Source: Streptomyces erythrochromogenes (GTDB taxonomy: Bacteria > Actinomycetota > Actinomycetes > Streptomycetales > Streptomycetaceae). Taken from it: 64,000 nucleotides of DNA. The translations under genes and the position numbers were made by a program. Below, in pieces: positions 29,717 through 39,711 of this stretch (the first letter of the stretch is position 1; the number at the start of each line of letters is the position of its first letter). Under the pieces are notes generated by a model. It saw only the letters and a list, made by a program, of their open reading frames with translations, did no database searches and had not been told where the DNA came from. The stretch is from assembly GCF_036170895.1 (NCBI RefSeq), contig NZ_CP108036.1, positions 6,131,501-6,195,500 of the forward strand, read 5' to 3'.

Positions 29717-32677
29717 ATGAGTCACCGCGCGAGAGTCGTCCTCGCCGCAAGCGCACTCGTTCTCGGAACCACACTCGCCGCGCTGCCCGCGGCGGCCCAG
29801 GCCCGGCCCGGCAGCGCCGGCGCGTCCGGCGCCGAGGAGGTGAGGGTCTACGACGCCGACATCACCAGGGAACAGGTGCCGCTCGTCCTCGCCGCCGGCC
29901 AGGACGCCCACGAGCTCACCGAGCGCGCCCCGGAGAACGGGACCGCCCAGGTCGAGCTCTTCCTCACCGGATCCCAGGCCGGCGAGCTCGCCGCCCAGGG
30001 CGTCAAGCTCGCCGAGCGCAAGGTCCCGGCGCAGGGCCTGGCCCGGGCCAAGGCCGCCGGCGACGGCGTGTTCCGCCCGTACAGCGGCAAGGGCGGCCTC
30101 CAGGAGGAGATCCTGCGCACGGCCCAGCAGAACCCGGCGCTCACCAAGGTCGTCTCCATCGGCAAGACCGTCCAGGGCAAGGACATCCTCGCCCTCAAGG
30201 TCAGCAAGAACGCGAAGAAGGCCAGGGACGGCTCCAAGCCCTCCGTGCTGTACATGTCCAACCAGCACGCCCGCGAGTGGATCACCCCCGAGATGACCCG
30301 GCGGCTGATGCACCACACCCTCGACAACTACGGCAAGGACCAGCGGATCACGAAGCTGGTGGACTCCAGCGAGCTGTGGTTCCTGCTCAGCGCCAACCCC
30401 GACGGCTACGACTACACGCACGCCGCCGAAAGCCAGCGGCTGTGGCGCAAGAACCTGCGCGACAACAACGGAGACGGGAAGATCACCGCCGGCGACGGGG
30501 TCGACCTCAACCGCAACTTCGCCTTCAAGTGGGGCTACGACAACGAGGGCTCCTCGCCCCACCAGGCCAGCGAGACCTACCGCGGACCCAAGGCCTCCTC
30601 CGAGCCCGAGACCGTCGCCCTCGACGCCTTCGAGAAGCGCATCGGCTTCGACTACGCCGTCAACTACCACTCCGCCGCCGAGCTGATCCTCTACGGCGTG
30701 GGCTGGCAGGTGGCCACCCCCACGCCCGACGACGTGGCCTACAAGGCCCTCGCCGGCACCCCCGAGAACCCGGCGGTCCCGGGCTACTACCCGCAGCTGT
30801 CCTCGGAGCTCTACACCACCAACGGCGAGGCCGACGGCCACGGCGCCAACGTCAACGGCATCATGATGTTCACGCCGGAGATGACCACCTGCCAGACCGC
30901 CTCCGCGAGCGACCCGGACGACCAGTGGAAGCCCGAGGACTGCGCCTCGGGCTTCAACTTCCCGGACGACGAGAAGCTCATCCAGGAGGAGTTCGCCAAG
31001 AACGTCCCCTTCGCCCTCGCGGTCGGCGAGAGCGCCGCGCACCCGGACCGCCCGGCGTCCTCCGTCGGCCTGAGCGCGGCCGACTTCACCCTGGACCCCT
31101 TCACCACCTCCTACGCGGCCCGCGGCCAGGACCAGGAGGTCGCCGTCACGGCCCGCAAGGCGCTGAAGGACAAGGAGCTCAACTACCGGATCAACGGCGG
31201 ACGCACCCACGACGAGGACCTCAAGGCCTGGAAGGGCGGCGACGTCTACGGCGGCGAGGACAACAACTGGTTCGACGAGTACCGGGCCGAGGTCGAGGGC
31301 GCCCGGCCCGGCGACACGGTCGAGGTCTGGTTCACCGGCCGCGACCGCTCCGGCAAGCAGGTCTCCAGCGAGCACTTCACGTACACGGTGGCCGAGCGGC
31401 CACGCGCGGACGTCCTGGTGGTCGCCGAGGAAGGGGCCGCCGCCCAGCACGCCCAGAAGTACGTCGACGCGCTGCGCGCCAACGGACGGTCCGCCGCGGT
31501 CTGGGACGTCGCCGTCCAGGGCGTCCCGCACCACCTCGGGGTCCTCTCCCACTTCGGCACGGCCGTCCACTACACGGGAGCCAAGCCGCCCGGCGGGGAC
31601 ACGCAGTTGGCGGTGCGCGACTTCCTGAACGAGGGGGGCAGGCTGATCGAGGCCGGTGAGCTGGCCGGCGGCAACGCCCAGGTCGGCCGCGCCGTGACCA
31701 ACGACTTCAGCCAGTACTGGCTCGGCGCCTACGGCCGTACGAGCACCCCCGGCGCCACCGGATTCGCCGGCACCGGAGCCCTGCAGGACGCCAAGGGCGG
31801 CCTCGGCGACGCCGCGGGCAACCCGCTGAACGCCCCCGGCGCCTACACGGTGACCTCCGACACCCTGGCGCCCGCGCAGTTCCCGCAGTTCAAGAGCGCG
31901 CAGGCGGGCCAGTACACCGGGATCACGAACCCGTACGCCCCCTACGCCGGCACCGGGATGGCCTCGGCGCTGCACACCGACAGCGACTGGAAGCGGCTCG
32001 TCCGCACCATCGACCTCACCGGCGTCACCGCGGCCGACAAGCCGCAGTTGAAGCTCGCCCTCAACTGGAACACCGAGGAGGGCTACGACCACGCCGCGCT
32101 GGAGGCCCGCAGCGCCGGCGGCGACGACTGGACCATGCTGCCGGAGGCCGGCGGCCTGAGCAGTCCGGCCGTCCCGGAGGAGTGCGCGGCCGGGTTCTTC
32201 ATCAACGGCCACCCGTTCCTGCGCCGCTACCTCACCCTGGACGGCGGCGGTTGCACCCCGCAGGGCACCAGCGGCCAGTGGAACACCTTCACCGGGTCCT
32301 CCGGCGGCTGGAAGCAGGTCACCTTCGACCTGAGTGCCTACGCGGGCCGGTCCGTCGAGCTCTCGCTCTCCTACATCACCGACCCGGGCTCGGCCGGACG
32401 CGGCGTCTTCGCGGACGAGGCGCGCCTGTCGACCACCGGCGGGGAGCAGGCGGTCGAGGGCTTCGAGACCTCCCTCGGAGCCTGGGCGGCCCAGGGCGCA
32501 CCTGCCGGAAGTCCCGACGTCGCGGGCGACTGGTCCCGCACGGGAGAGCTCTTCCGGTCCTACGCCTCGGTGACCACGCGTGACACCGTACTTCTGGGCT
32601 TCGGCCTGGAACACCTGCCCGCGGCGGCGGACCGCGCCCTACTCGTCGGTAAGGCGCTCCGCTCGCTCAACCGCTGA
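29717..32677 (+). CDS. large secreted M14 zinc carboxypeptidase
   Basis: The 986-aa product has a signal peptide (1-29, cleavage near AQA), a propeptide-like stretch, and an M14 carboxypeptidase domain at about 120-430. Zinc ligands are H184 and E187 in NQHARE and H318 in VNYHSA, with E388 in MFTPEMT as the general base. An EF-hand-like loop, DNNGDGKITAGD (249-260), is inserted before DLNRNFAF. The about 550-residue C-terminal part has two beta-rich regions (a Rossmann-like stretch near 560-640 and a jelly-roll near 730-940) as in immune-inhibitor-A-like proteins. It should trim C-terminal residues from peptides outside the cell. Confidence 0.92.
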   Translation: MSHRARVVLAASALVLGTTLAALPAAAQARPGSAGASGAEEVRVYDADITREQVPLVLAAGQDAHELTERAPENGTAQVELFLTGSQAGELAAQGVKLAERKVPAQGLARAKAAGDGVFRPYSGKGGLQEEILRTAQQNPALTKVVSIGKTVQGKDILALKVSKNAKKARDGSKPSVLYMSNQHAREWITPEMTRRLMHHTLDNYGKDQRITKLVDSSELWFLLSANPDGYDYTHAAESQRLWRKNLRDNNGDGKITAGDGVDLNRNFAFKWGYDNEGSSPHQASETYRGPKASSEPETVALDAFEKRIGFDYAVNYHSAAELILYGVGWQVATPTPDDVAYKALAGTPENPAVPGYYPQLSSELYTTNGEADGHGANVNGIMMFTPEMTTCQTASASDPDDQWKPEDCASGFNFPDDEKLIQEEFAKNVPFALAVGESAAHPDRPASSVGLSAADFTLDPFTTSYAARGQDQEVAVTARKALKDKELNYRINGGRTHDEDLKAWKGGDVYGGEDNNWFDEYRAEVEGARPGDTVEVWFTGRDRSGKQVSSEHFTYTVAERPRADVLVVAEEGAAAQHAQKYVDALRANGRSAAVWDVAVQGVPHHLGVLSHFGTAVHYTGAKPPGGDTQLAVRDFLNEGGRLIEAGELAGGNAQVGRAVTNDFSQYWLGAYGRTSTPGATGFAGTGALQDAKGGLGDAAGNPLNAPGAYTVTSDTLAPAQFPQFKSAQAGQYTGITNPYAPYAGTGMASALHTDSDWKRLVRTIDLTGVTAADKPQLKLALNWNTEEGYDHAALEARSAGGDDWTMLPEAGGLSSPAVPEECAAGFFINGHPFLRRYLTLDGGGCTPQGTSGQWNTFTGSSGGWKQVTFDLSAYAGRSVELSLSYITDPGSAGRGVFADEARLSTTGGEQAVEGFETSLGAWAAQGAPAGSPDVAGDWSRTGELFRSYASVTTRDTVLLGFGLEHLPAAADRALLVGKALRSLNR

Positions 32678-32725
32678 TCAGCGCCACCCTCGACGCTCAC
32701 CCACAGTGACCGGGACCGAGGTCCC

Positions 32726-32760
32726 CGAGGCCCGCGCCGGCGCGTCCGGAGCGGGCCTCG
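32726..32760 (+). terminator. hairpin after the carboxypeptidase
   Basis: Perfect 10-bp arms CGAGGCCCGC (32726-32735) and GCGGGCCTCG (32751-32760) enclose a 15-nt loop, about 50 bp after the stop and upstream of the gap promoter. Confidence 0.75.
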
Positions 32761-32831
32761 CAGGGGATGCCCCGGCGAAGTGGGGGGAGTGTCAGCCCTC
32801 GACCGATGTCACCCAAAAGCTCACGGAGAGG

Positions 32832-33914
<1,083 letters not shown>

Positions 33915-33944
33915 GTTTCCAGGGCTGACACCACGATGTGAAGC

Positions 33945-33986
33945 ACAGGGTCCGGGCCGCGCGACGATGCGCAGTCCGGACCCTGT
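33945..33986 (+). terminator. hairpin between gap and pgk
   Basis: ACAGGGTCCGG begins at 33945 and is matched by CCGGACCCTGT ending at 33986, around a 20-nt loop. It can end gap transcripts or attenuate read-through into pgk. Confidence 0.75.
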
Positions 33987-34041
33987 AGCTTGCCAGTCGT
34001 TCTTCGCCCCCGACACGGGCGCCCAAAGGAGTCAGAAACAC

Positions 34042-35253
34042 ATGAAGACGATCGACGAACTGCTCGCCGAAGGCGTCAAGGGCAAGCGGGTCTTCGTCCG
34101 CGCGGACCTCAACGTCCCGCTCGCCGAGGGCACCATCACCGACGACGGCCGCATCCGCGCCGTCCAGCCCACGATCGCGAAGCTGGCCGAGGCCGGCGCC
34201 CGCGTCATCGTGGCCTCGCACCTGGGCCGCCCCAAGGGCGCCCCGGAGCCGGCCTTCTCGCTCGCGCCGGCCGCCGCGCGCCTCGGTGAACTGCTCGGCA
34301 CGGACGTCGCGTTCGCCACCGACACCGTGGGCTCCTCCGCCAAGGAGACCGTCGCCGCCCTCACCGACGGCAAGGTCGCCGTCATCGAGAACCTGCGTTT
34401 CAACGCCGGCGAGACCTCGAAGGACGACGCCGAGCGCGGCGCCTTCGCGGACCAGCTGGCGGAGCTCGCCGACGTCTACGTCGGCGACGGCTTCGGCGCC
34501 GTCCACCGCAAGCACGCCTCGGTCTTCGACCTGCCCGAGCGGCTCCCGCACGCGGCCGGCCAGCTCATCGCCACCGAGGTCGGCGTCCTGAAGAAGCTGA
34601 CGGACGAGGTCAAGCGCCCCTACGTCGTCGTCCTCGGCGGCGCCAAGGTCTCCGACAAGCTCGCCGTCATCGACGAGCTGCTCGGCAAGGCCGACCGCCT
34701 CCTGATCGGCGGCGGCATGGCCTACACCTTCCTCTACGCCAAGGGTTACGAGGTCGGCATCTCCCTGCTCCAGAAGGACCAGGTCGAAAAGGTCAAGGAA
34801 TACATGGCCCGGGCCGAGTCCACCGGCGTCGAGCTCGTCCTGCCGGTCGACATCCTGGCCTCGACGGACTTCCCCGACCTCAAGGGCAAGACCCCGGCCG
34901 AGTACACCACCGTCGACGCGGACAAGATCCCCGCCGACAAGGAGGGTCTGGACATCGGTCCGAAGACCCGCGAGCTGTACGCCTCGAAGATCGCCGACGC
35001 GGCGACCGTCTTCTGGAACGGTCCCCTGGGCGTCTTCGAGCACCCCGACTACGCCGGAGGCACCCGCGCGATCGCGCAGGCCCTCGTCGACAGCGACGCG
35101 TTCACCGTCGTCGGCGGCGGCGACAGCGCCGCCGCCGTCCGTACGCTGGGCTTCGACGAGAACGCTTTCGGCCACATTTCCACCGGTGGCGGCGCCTCCC
35201 TCGAGTACCTCGAGGGCAAGACGCTCCCCGGCCTCGCCGCCCTGGAGGGCTGA
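34042..35253 (+). CDS. pgk: phosphoglycerate kinase
   Basis: The 403-aa product makes ATP from 1,3-bisphosphoglycerate. The family signature RADLNVPLAEG is at about residues 18-28, with SHLGRPKG, VENLRF-like ENLRFNAGE, GGAKVSDK and the nucleotide-binding VVGGGDSAAAV toward the C-terminus. The ATG at 34042 follows an AAAGGAG site; upstream in-frame codons belong to the gap-pgk intergenic region. tpiA starts 6 bp after its stop, so those two are co-transcribed. Confidence 0.98.
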   Translation: MKTIDELLAEGVKGKRVFVRADLNVPLAEGTITDDGRIRAVQPTIAKLAEAGARVIVASHLGRPKGAPEPAFSLAPAAARLGELLGTDVAFATDTVGSSAKETVAALTDGKVAVIENLRFNAGETSKDDAERGAFADQLAELADVYVGDGFGAVHRKHASVFDLPERLPHAAGQLIATEVGVLKKLTDEVKRPYVVVLGGAKVSDKLAVIDELLGKADRLLIGGGMAYTFLYAKGYEVGISLLQKDQVEKVKEYMARAESTGVELVLPVDILASTDFPDLKGKTPAEYTTVDADKIPADKEGLDIGPKTRELYASKIADAATVFWNGPLGVFEHPDYAGGTRAIAQALVDSDAFTVVGGGDSAAAVRTLGFDENAFGHISTGGGASLEYLEGKTLPGLAALEG

Positions 35254-35259
35254 ACCCGC

Positions 35260-36036
35260 ATGACCACCCGCACCCCGCTCATGGCGGGCAACTGGAAGAT
35301 GAACCTCAACCACCTCGAGGCCATCGCCCACGTCCAGAAGCTCGCCTTCGCGCTCGCCGACAAGGACTACGACGCCGTCGAGGTCGCGGTCCTGCCGCCC
35401 TTCGTCGACCTGCGCTCCGTCCAGACCCTGGTCGACGGCGACAAGCTGAAGATCAAGTACGGCGCCCAGGACATCTCGGCGCACGACTCCGGCGCCTACA
35501 CCGGCGAGATCTCCGGCCCGATGCTGTCGAAGCTGAAGTGCGCGTACGTGGCCGTCGGCCACAGCGAGCGCCGCCAGTACCACGGCGAGAGCGACGAGAT
35601 CTGCAACGCCAAGGTCAAGGCCGCCTTCAAGCACGGGATCACCCCGATCCTGTGCGTCGGCGAGGGCCTGGACATCCGCAAGGACGGCCGGCAGGTCCCG
35701 TACACGCTCGCCCAGCTCGACGGCGGACTGAAGGACGTCCCGGCCGAGCAGGTCGAGTCCATCGTGATCGCCTACGAGCCCGTCTGGGCCATCGGGACCG
35801 GCGAGGTCGCCACCCCCGAGGACGCCCAGGAGGTCTGCGGGGCCATCCGCGGCCGTCTCGCGGAGCTGTACTCGCAGGAGCTGGCCGACAAGGTCCGCAT
35901 CCAGTACGGCGGCTCCGTGAAGTCCGGGAACATCGCGGCGATCATGGCCCAGCCCGACGTCGACGGCGCCCTGATCGGCGGCGCGGCGCTCGACGCGGAC
36001 GAGTTCGTCAAGATCGTCCGCTTCCGCGACCAGTGA
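35260..36036 (+). CDS. tpiA: triosephosphate isomerase
   Basis: The 258-aa product interconverts dihydroxyacetone phosphate and glyceraldehyde 3-phosphate. The catalytic lysine is K13 in GNWKMN, the histidine lies in VAVGHSERR (about 100), and the glutamate in [11 protein letters not shown] (about 172); the phosphate loop is YGGSVKSGN. Length is normal. It follows pgk at 6 bp and is followed by a hairpin before secG. Confidence 0.98.
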   Translation: MTTRTPLMAGNWKMNLNHLEAIAHVQKLAFALADKDYDAVEVAVLPPFVDLRSVQTLVDGDKLKIKYGAQDISAHDSGAYTGEISGPMLSKLKCAYVAVGHSERRQYHGESDEICNAKVKAAFKHGITPILCVGEGLDIRKDGRQVPYTLAQLDGGLKDVPAEQVESIVIAYEPVWAIGTGEVATPEDAQEVCGAIRGRLAELYSQELADKVRIQYGGSVKSGNIAAIMAQPDVDGALIGGAALDADEFVKIVRFRDQ

Positions 36037-36067
36037 GTATGCGGTAGGGCCGATCCGTCGTACCCTT

Positions 36068-36107
36068 GCGGGGGCCAGAGGCTGGACCACCAGCCGCTGG
36101 CCCCCGC
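36068..36107 (+). terminator. hairpin between tpiA and secG
   Basis: Perfect 11-bp arms GCGGGGGCCAG (36068-36078) and CTGGCCCCCGC (36097-36107) enclose a second small stem GGCTGG/CCAGCC. It is a probable terminator or attenuator of the glycolytic transcript. Confidence 0.8.
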
Positions 36108-36160
36108 GCACATCTCGCAAAGCCGGAAAGCCTGAAAAAGCCAGAAAGTAGGAATCAGCC

Positions 36161-36397
36161 GTGATTATGGGGTTCTCGATCGCCCTGATCGTCTTCAGCG
36201 CCCTGCTGATGCTGCTCGTGCTGATGCACAAGGGCAAGGGCGGCGGCCTCTCCGACATGTTCGGCGGCGGTATGCAGTCGTCGGTCGGCGGTTCCTCCGT
36301 CGCGGAGCGGAACCTGGACCGCATCACCGTCGTGGTGGGTCTGCTCTGGTTCGCGTGCATCGTCGCGCTCGGCCTGCTGATGAAGTCGAGCAGCTGA
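36161..36397 (+). CDS. secG: preprotein translocase subunit SecG
   Basis: The 78-aa product is the small SecG partner of the SecYEG channel. It has two membrane helices, about 5-22 (ALIVFSALLMLLVLM) and 56-74 (ITVVVGLLWFACIVALGLL), joined by a glycine-rich loop (HKGKGGGLSDMFGGGMQSSVGG) that is the family hallmark. The start is GTG 36161; ATG 36167 is in frame two codons later. Placement directly after gap-pgk-tpiA is a conserved arrangement across actinobacteria. Confidence 0.97.
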   Translation: MIMGFSIALIVFSALLMLLVLMHKGKGGGLSDMFGGGMQSSVGGSSVAERNLDRITVVVGLLWFACIVALGLLMKSSS

Positions 36398-36578
36398 CCG
36401 TTCTCGCCATTCCGGCAGTCCGGTCGGCATCGCCCGACCTATGATGAGGCGGGCGTCCACAGCGCGGAATCAGTAACTCCGCTCACTGGACGTGCGTTGG
36501 GCCTTACGTAGACTTGGGCGCTCCGCGGCGGAATTTCCACTCACACTCCGCGGCACCATCACGCAGGGAGTTACGACC

Positions 36579-36914
36579 GTGGCAAGTGGCAACGCGATCC
36601 GTGGTAGCCGGGTCGGAGCGGGGCCGATGGGTGAGGCAGAGCGCGGCGAGTCCGCGCCCCGCCTGCGCATCTCCTTCTGGTGCTCGAACGGGCACGAGAC
36701 GCAGCCGAGCTTCGCCAGCGACGCGCAGGTGCCGGACACCTGGGACTGCCCGCGCTGCGGGTTCCCGGCCGGCCAGGACCGGGACAACCCGCCCGCGCCG
36801 CCGCGCACCGAGCCGTACAAGACGCACCTGGCGTACGTGCGCGAACGGCGCTCGGACGCCGACGGCGAGGCGATCCTCGCCGAGGCGCTCGCCAAGCTCC
36901 GGGGCGAGATCTGA
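36579..36914 (+). CDS. RbpA-like RNA polymerase-binding protein (divergent paralogue)
   Basis: The 111-aa product aligns by eye with RbpA, the actinobacterial activator that stabilises sigma on RNA polymerase: NAIRGSRVGAG at the start (compare VLRGSRLGA), a central fold with FWCSNGHETQ and WDCPRCGFP whose cysteines suit zinc binding, PPRTEPYKTH, then RERRSDADGEAILAEALAKL. The sigma-interacting end differs from classical RbpA (THLAYVRERR in place of THWDMLMERR), so this looks like a paralogue rather than the main RbpA. GTG 36579 follows GGGAG. A strong terminator closes the gene. Confidence 0.85.
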   Translation: MASGNAIRGSRVGAGPMGEAERGESAPRLRISFWCSNGHETQPSFASDAQVPDTWDCPRCGFPAGQDRDNPPAPPRTEPYKTHLAYVRERRSDADGEAILAEALAKLRGEI

Positions 36915-36936
36915 TACCGCCCGAAGAATGTGACGC

Positions 36937-36983
36937 GAGGCCCGGCCCCGCAGGAATCTCTCCTGCGGGGCCGGGCCTCTTTG
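36937..36983 (+). terminator. strong terminator after the RbpA-like gene
   Basis: Perfect 19-bp arms start GAGGCCCGGCCCC at 36937 and end GGGGCCGGGCCTC at 36979, with a 5-nt loop ATCTC and a TTTG tail. Confidence 0.92.
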
Positions 36984-37055
36984 TGTGCGTTGCGCCGCTT
37001 CCGATCCCTTAGGTTGGTGATCGGCGGGGCACGACAGGACGGAAGAAGTGGGTTG

Positions 37056-38720
37056 ATGTCCGAGATGAATGCAGGCAGCCGTACGAAGCTGAACCGGATG
37101 CCGGAGTGGCTGGCGCTCGGCAAGCACCGGGAGGAGTTCGGCCAGACGCATCTGCGGCAGCTGTTCGGGGAGAATCCCGGCCGTGGCTCCGGCTACACCC
37201 TGCGGGTCGGGGACCTGTACATCGACTACTCGAAGCACCTCGTCACCGACGAGACGCTGGAGCTGCTGCGCGAGCTGGCGGCGGCGACGGGCGTGGCCGA
37301 GCTGCGCGAGGCCATGTTCCGCGGCGAGAAGATCAACACGACCGAGGACCGGGCGGTCCTGCACACCGCGCTGCGCGCGCCCGCGGACACCGTCGTCGAG
37401 GTGGACGGCGAGGACGTCGTCCCCGGCGTGCACGAGGTCCTGGAGAAGATGGCGGCCTTCTCCGAGCAGATCAGGTCGGGGGCCTGGACCGGCTTCACCG
37501 GCAAGCGCATCAGGAACGTCGTCAACATCGGCATCGGCGGCTCCGACCTGGGCCCCGCGATGGCCTACGAGGCCCTGCGGGCCTTCGCCGACCGCGGCCT
37601 GACCGTGCGCTTCGTGTCCAACGTCGACGGCGCGGACCTGCACGAGGCCGTGCGCGACCTGGACCCCGCCGAGACGCTGTTCATCATCGCCTCCAAGACC
37701 TTCACCACCATCGAGACCATCACCAACGCCACCTCGGCGCGCGGCTGGCTGCTCGCGGGACTGGGCGGCGACCAGGCCGCCGTGGCACGGCACTTCGTGG
37801 CGCTGTCGACCAACGCGGAGAAGGTCACCGAGTTCGGCATCGACCCGGCCAACATGTTCGGGTTCTGGGACTGGGTCGGCGGGCGCTACTCCTTCGACTC
37901 CGCCATCGGGCTCTCCCTGATGATCGCGATCGGTCCGGGCGCCTTCCGGGACCTGCTGGCCGGCTTCCGCCTGATGGACCAGCACTTCCGCACGGCGCCC
38001 GCCGAGGAGAACGCCCCGCTCCTGATGGGCCTGTTGGGGATCTGGTACGGAGCCTTCTTCGACGCCCAGTCGCACGCGGTGCTCCCGTACAGCCACTACC
38101 TCTCGCGCTTCACCGCGTACTTGCAGCAGCTGGACATGGAGTCCAACGGCAAGTCCGTGGACCGCGACGGCAATCCGGTGGAGTGGCAGACCGGCCCGGT
38201 GGTCTGGGGCACGCCCGGCACCAACGGCCAGCACGCCTACTACCAGCTGATCCACCAGGGCACGAAGGTGATCCCCGCGGACTTCATCGGCTTCGCCAAG
38301 CCGGTGGCCGAGCTGGAGGCGGCCCCCGCGGCCCAGCACGACCTGCTGATGGCCAACTTCTTCGCGCAGACCCAGGCCCTGGCCTTCGGCAAGACGGCCG
38401 ACGAGGTCCGCGCGGAAGGGGCGCCGGAGTCGCTGGTCCCGCACAAGACCTTCCACGGCAACCACCCGACGACCACCATCCTGGCCACGGAGCTCACCCC
38501 CGGGGTGCTGGGCCAGCTGATCGCGCTGTACGAGCACAAGGTGTTCGTCCAGGGCGCGGTGTGGAACATCGACTCCTTCGACCAGTGGGGCGTCGAGCTC
38601 GGCAAGGTCCTCGCCAAGCGCGTCGAGCCGGCACTGACCGAGGGCGCGGACGTGCCCGGTCTGGACGCCTCCACGCAGGAGCTGGTCGCCACCTACCGGA
38701 AGCTGCGCGGACGCGGCTGA
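37056..38720 (+). CDS. pgi: glucose-6-phosphate isomerase
   Basis: The 554-aa product interconverts glucose 6-phosphate and fructose 6-phosphate. The two family signatures are [14 protein letters not shown] (about residues 270-283) and [14 protein letters not shown] (about 507-520); [11 protein letters not shown] and the [11 protein letters not shown] region are also present. ATG 37056 (MSEMNAGS) is the family start; upstream in-frame codons are the terminator of the previous gene. It has its own promoter region and a perfect terminator, so it is likely monocistronic. It meets the convergent pgl-opcA-zwf-tal-tkt group, which draws on the same substrate. Confidence 0.98.
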   Translation: MSEMNAGSRTKLNRMPEWLALGKHREEFGQTHLRQLFGENPGRGSGYTLRVGDLYIDYSKHLVTDETLELLRELAAATGVAELREAMFRGEKINTTEDRAVLHTALRAPADTVVEVDGEDVVPGVHEVLEKMAAFSEQIRSGAWTGFTGKRIRNVVNIGIGGSDLGPAMAYEALRAFADRGLTVRFVSNVDGADLHEAVRDLDPAETLFIIASKTFTTIETITNATSARGWLLAGLGGDQAAVARHFVALSTNAEKVTEFGIDPANMFGFWDWVGGRYSFDSAIGLSLMIAIGPGAFRDLLAGFRLMDQHFRTAPAEENAPLLMGLLGIWYGAFFDAQSHAVLPYSHYLSRFTAYLQQLDMESNGKSVDRDGNPVEWQTGPVVWGTPGTNGQHAYYQLIHQGTKVIPADFIGFAKPVAELEAAPAAQHDLLMANFFAQTQALAFGKTADEVRAEGAPESLVPHKTFHGNHPTTTILATELTPGVLGQLIALYEHKVFVQGAVWNIDSFDQWGVELGKVLAKRVEPALTEGADVPGLDASTQELVATYRKLRGRG

Positions 38721-38726
38721 CGCATG

Positions 38727-38768
38727 CGCGAAGGGCCCGCTCTCCCCGGGGAGAGCGGGCCCTTCGCG
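38727..38768. terminator. bidirectional terminator between pgi and pgl
   Basis: Perfect 19-bp arms (CGCGAAGGGCCCGCTCTCC and its complement) surround a CCGG loop between two convergent genes. Confidence 0.93.
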
Positions 38769-38778
38769 TCGGCTCCCG

Positions 38779-39567
38779 TCAGGAGGAGGCCGGAGGGTAC
38801 ATGCCGGACGGCAGCTTGGCCGCCGCCGCCCGGTCCAGGAGCCACAGGGTGCGCGAGCGCCCGTACGCCTCCGCGGCCGGCGCCTGCACGCCGCCGGCGC
38901 CGCCGAGGGCGATGGAGACCGCTCCGGCCTTGTCCTCGCCGGCCGCCAGCAGCCAGACCTCGCGGGCCGCCCGGATGGCCGGGAGGGTCAGCGAGATCCG
39001 GGTGGGCGGGGGCTTGGGCGCGCCGTGCACGCCGACCACCGTGCGGTCGGTCTCCCGGGCCGCGGGGTGCTCGGGGAAGAGCGAGGCCACGTGCGTGTCC
39101 GGGCCGACGCCCAGCATCAGCACGTCGAAGCGGGGGACCGGACCGTGGTCCTCCGGACCGGCCGCCCGTGCCAGCTCGGCCGCGTACGCGGCGGCCGCCG
39201 CGTCCACGTCGGCGCCGTACGGGCCGTCCGAGGCCGGCATGGCGTGCACGCGGGCGGGGTCGACCGGAACGGAGTCCAGGAGGGCCTCACGGGCCTGGGT
39301 GTGGTTGCGCTCGGGGTCGTCGGCGGGCACGTACCGCTCGTCGCCCCACCACAGGTCGAGCCGGTGCCAGTCGATCGCGTCGCGGGCCGGGGCGGTGGCC
39401 AGCGCGGCGAGGAGGCCGTTGCCGTTGCGTCCTCCGGTGAGGACCACGGACGCGGTGCCCCGGGCCGCCTGGGCGTCCACGATCTTCGTGATGAGCCGGG
39501 CCGCGGTGGCCTGGGCCATGAGTTCCTTGTCCCGGTGGACGACGACCTGAGGAGTCGTCATACCCAT
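38779..39567 (-). CDS. pgl: 6-phosphogluconolactonase
   Basis: The 262-aa product hydrolyses 6-phosphoglucono-lactone to 6-phosphogluconate. It has the Pgl/glucosamine-6-phosphate isomerase fold: VLTGGRNGNGLLAAL near 43-57, DLWWGDERYVP near 70-80, and MLGVGPDTHVASLFP, whose histidine and aspartate are typical of the lactonase. The start at 39567 is preceded by AAGAAGG; ATG 39561 is also possible. A long inverted repeat separates it from opcA upstream, so it may have its own promoter or be expressed by read-through. Confidence 0.95.
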   Translation of the reverse strand: MGMTTPQVVVHRDKELMAQATAARLITKIVDAQAARGTASVVLTGGRNGNGLLAALATAPARDAIDWHRLDLWWGDERYVPADDPERNHTQAREALLDSVPVDPARVHAMPASDGPYGADVDAAAAAYAAELARAAGPEDHGPVPRFDVLMLGVGPDTHVASLFPEHPAARETDRTVVGVHGAPKPPPTRISLTLPAIRAAREVWLLAAGEDKAGAVSIALGGAGGVQAPAAEAYGRSRTLWLLDRAAAAKLPSGMYPPASS

Positions 39568-39605
39568 GTGGTGCCGCCTTCTTGGTAGTTCCGGGGGTGC
39601 GCATG

Positions 39606-39705
39606 CCGCTGCGCGGAGCTTGTCCCCGCCCCGCCCCTTCGCCGTTCCCGGGGCGGAGCCCCGGTTCGGGAAGGGGCGGGGCGGGGGGAGGGCTCCGCGC
39701 AGCGG
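39606..39705. repeat. about 100-bp inverted repeat, REP-like copy B
   Basis: CCGCTGCGCGGAGC (39606-39619) pairs with GCTCCGCGCAGCGG (39692-39705); further in, CCCCGCCCCGCCCCTTC (39624-39640) pairs with GAAGGGGCGGGGCGGGG (39670-39686), and a small CCGGGG/CCCCGG stem lies in the middle. It starts 6 bp after the opcA stop and probably ends or processes the tkt-tal-zwf-opcA transcript. The left half matches the element at 1274. Confidence 0.8.
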
Positions 39706-39711
39706 CTCCGC

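Noticed and set aside
29612..32614. Minus-strand open frame of 1000 aa opposite the carboxypeptidase
   Set aside because: Val/Leu/Gly/Ala-rich shadow without start signals; zinc-site motifs support the plus strand.
36440..36540. Sigma-R type promoter before the RbpA-like gene
   Set aside because: GGAAT and GTT occur, but about 25 bp apart, too far for the known 18-19 bp spacing.
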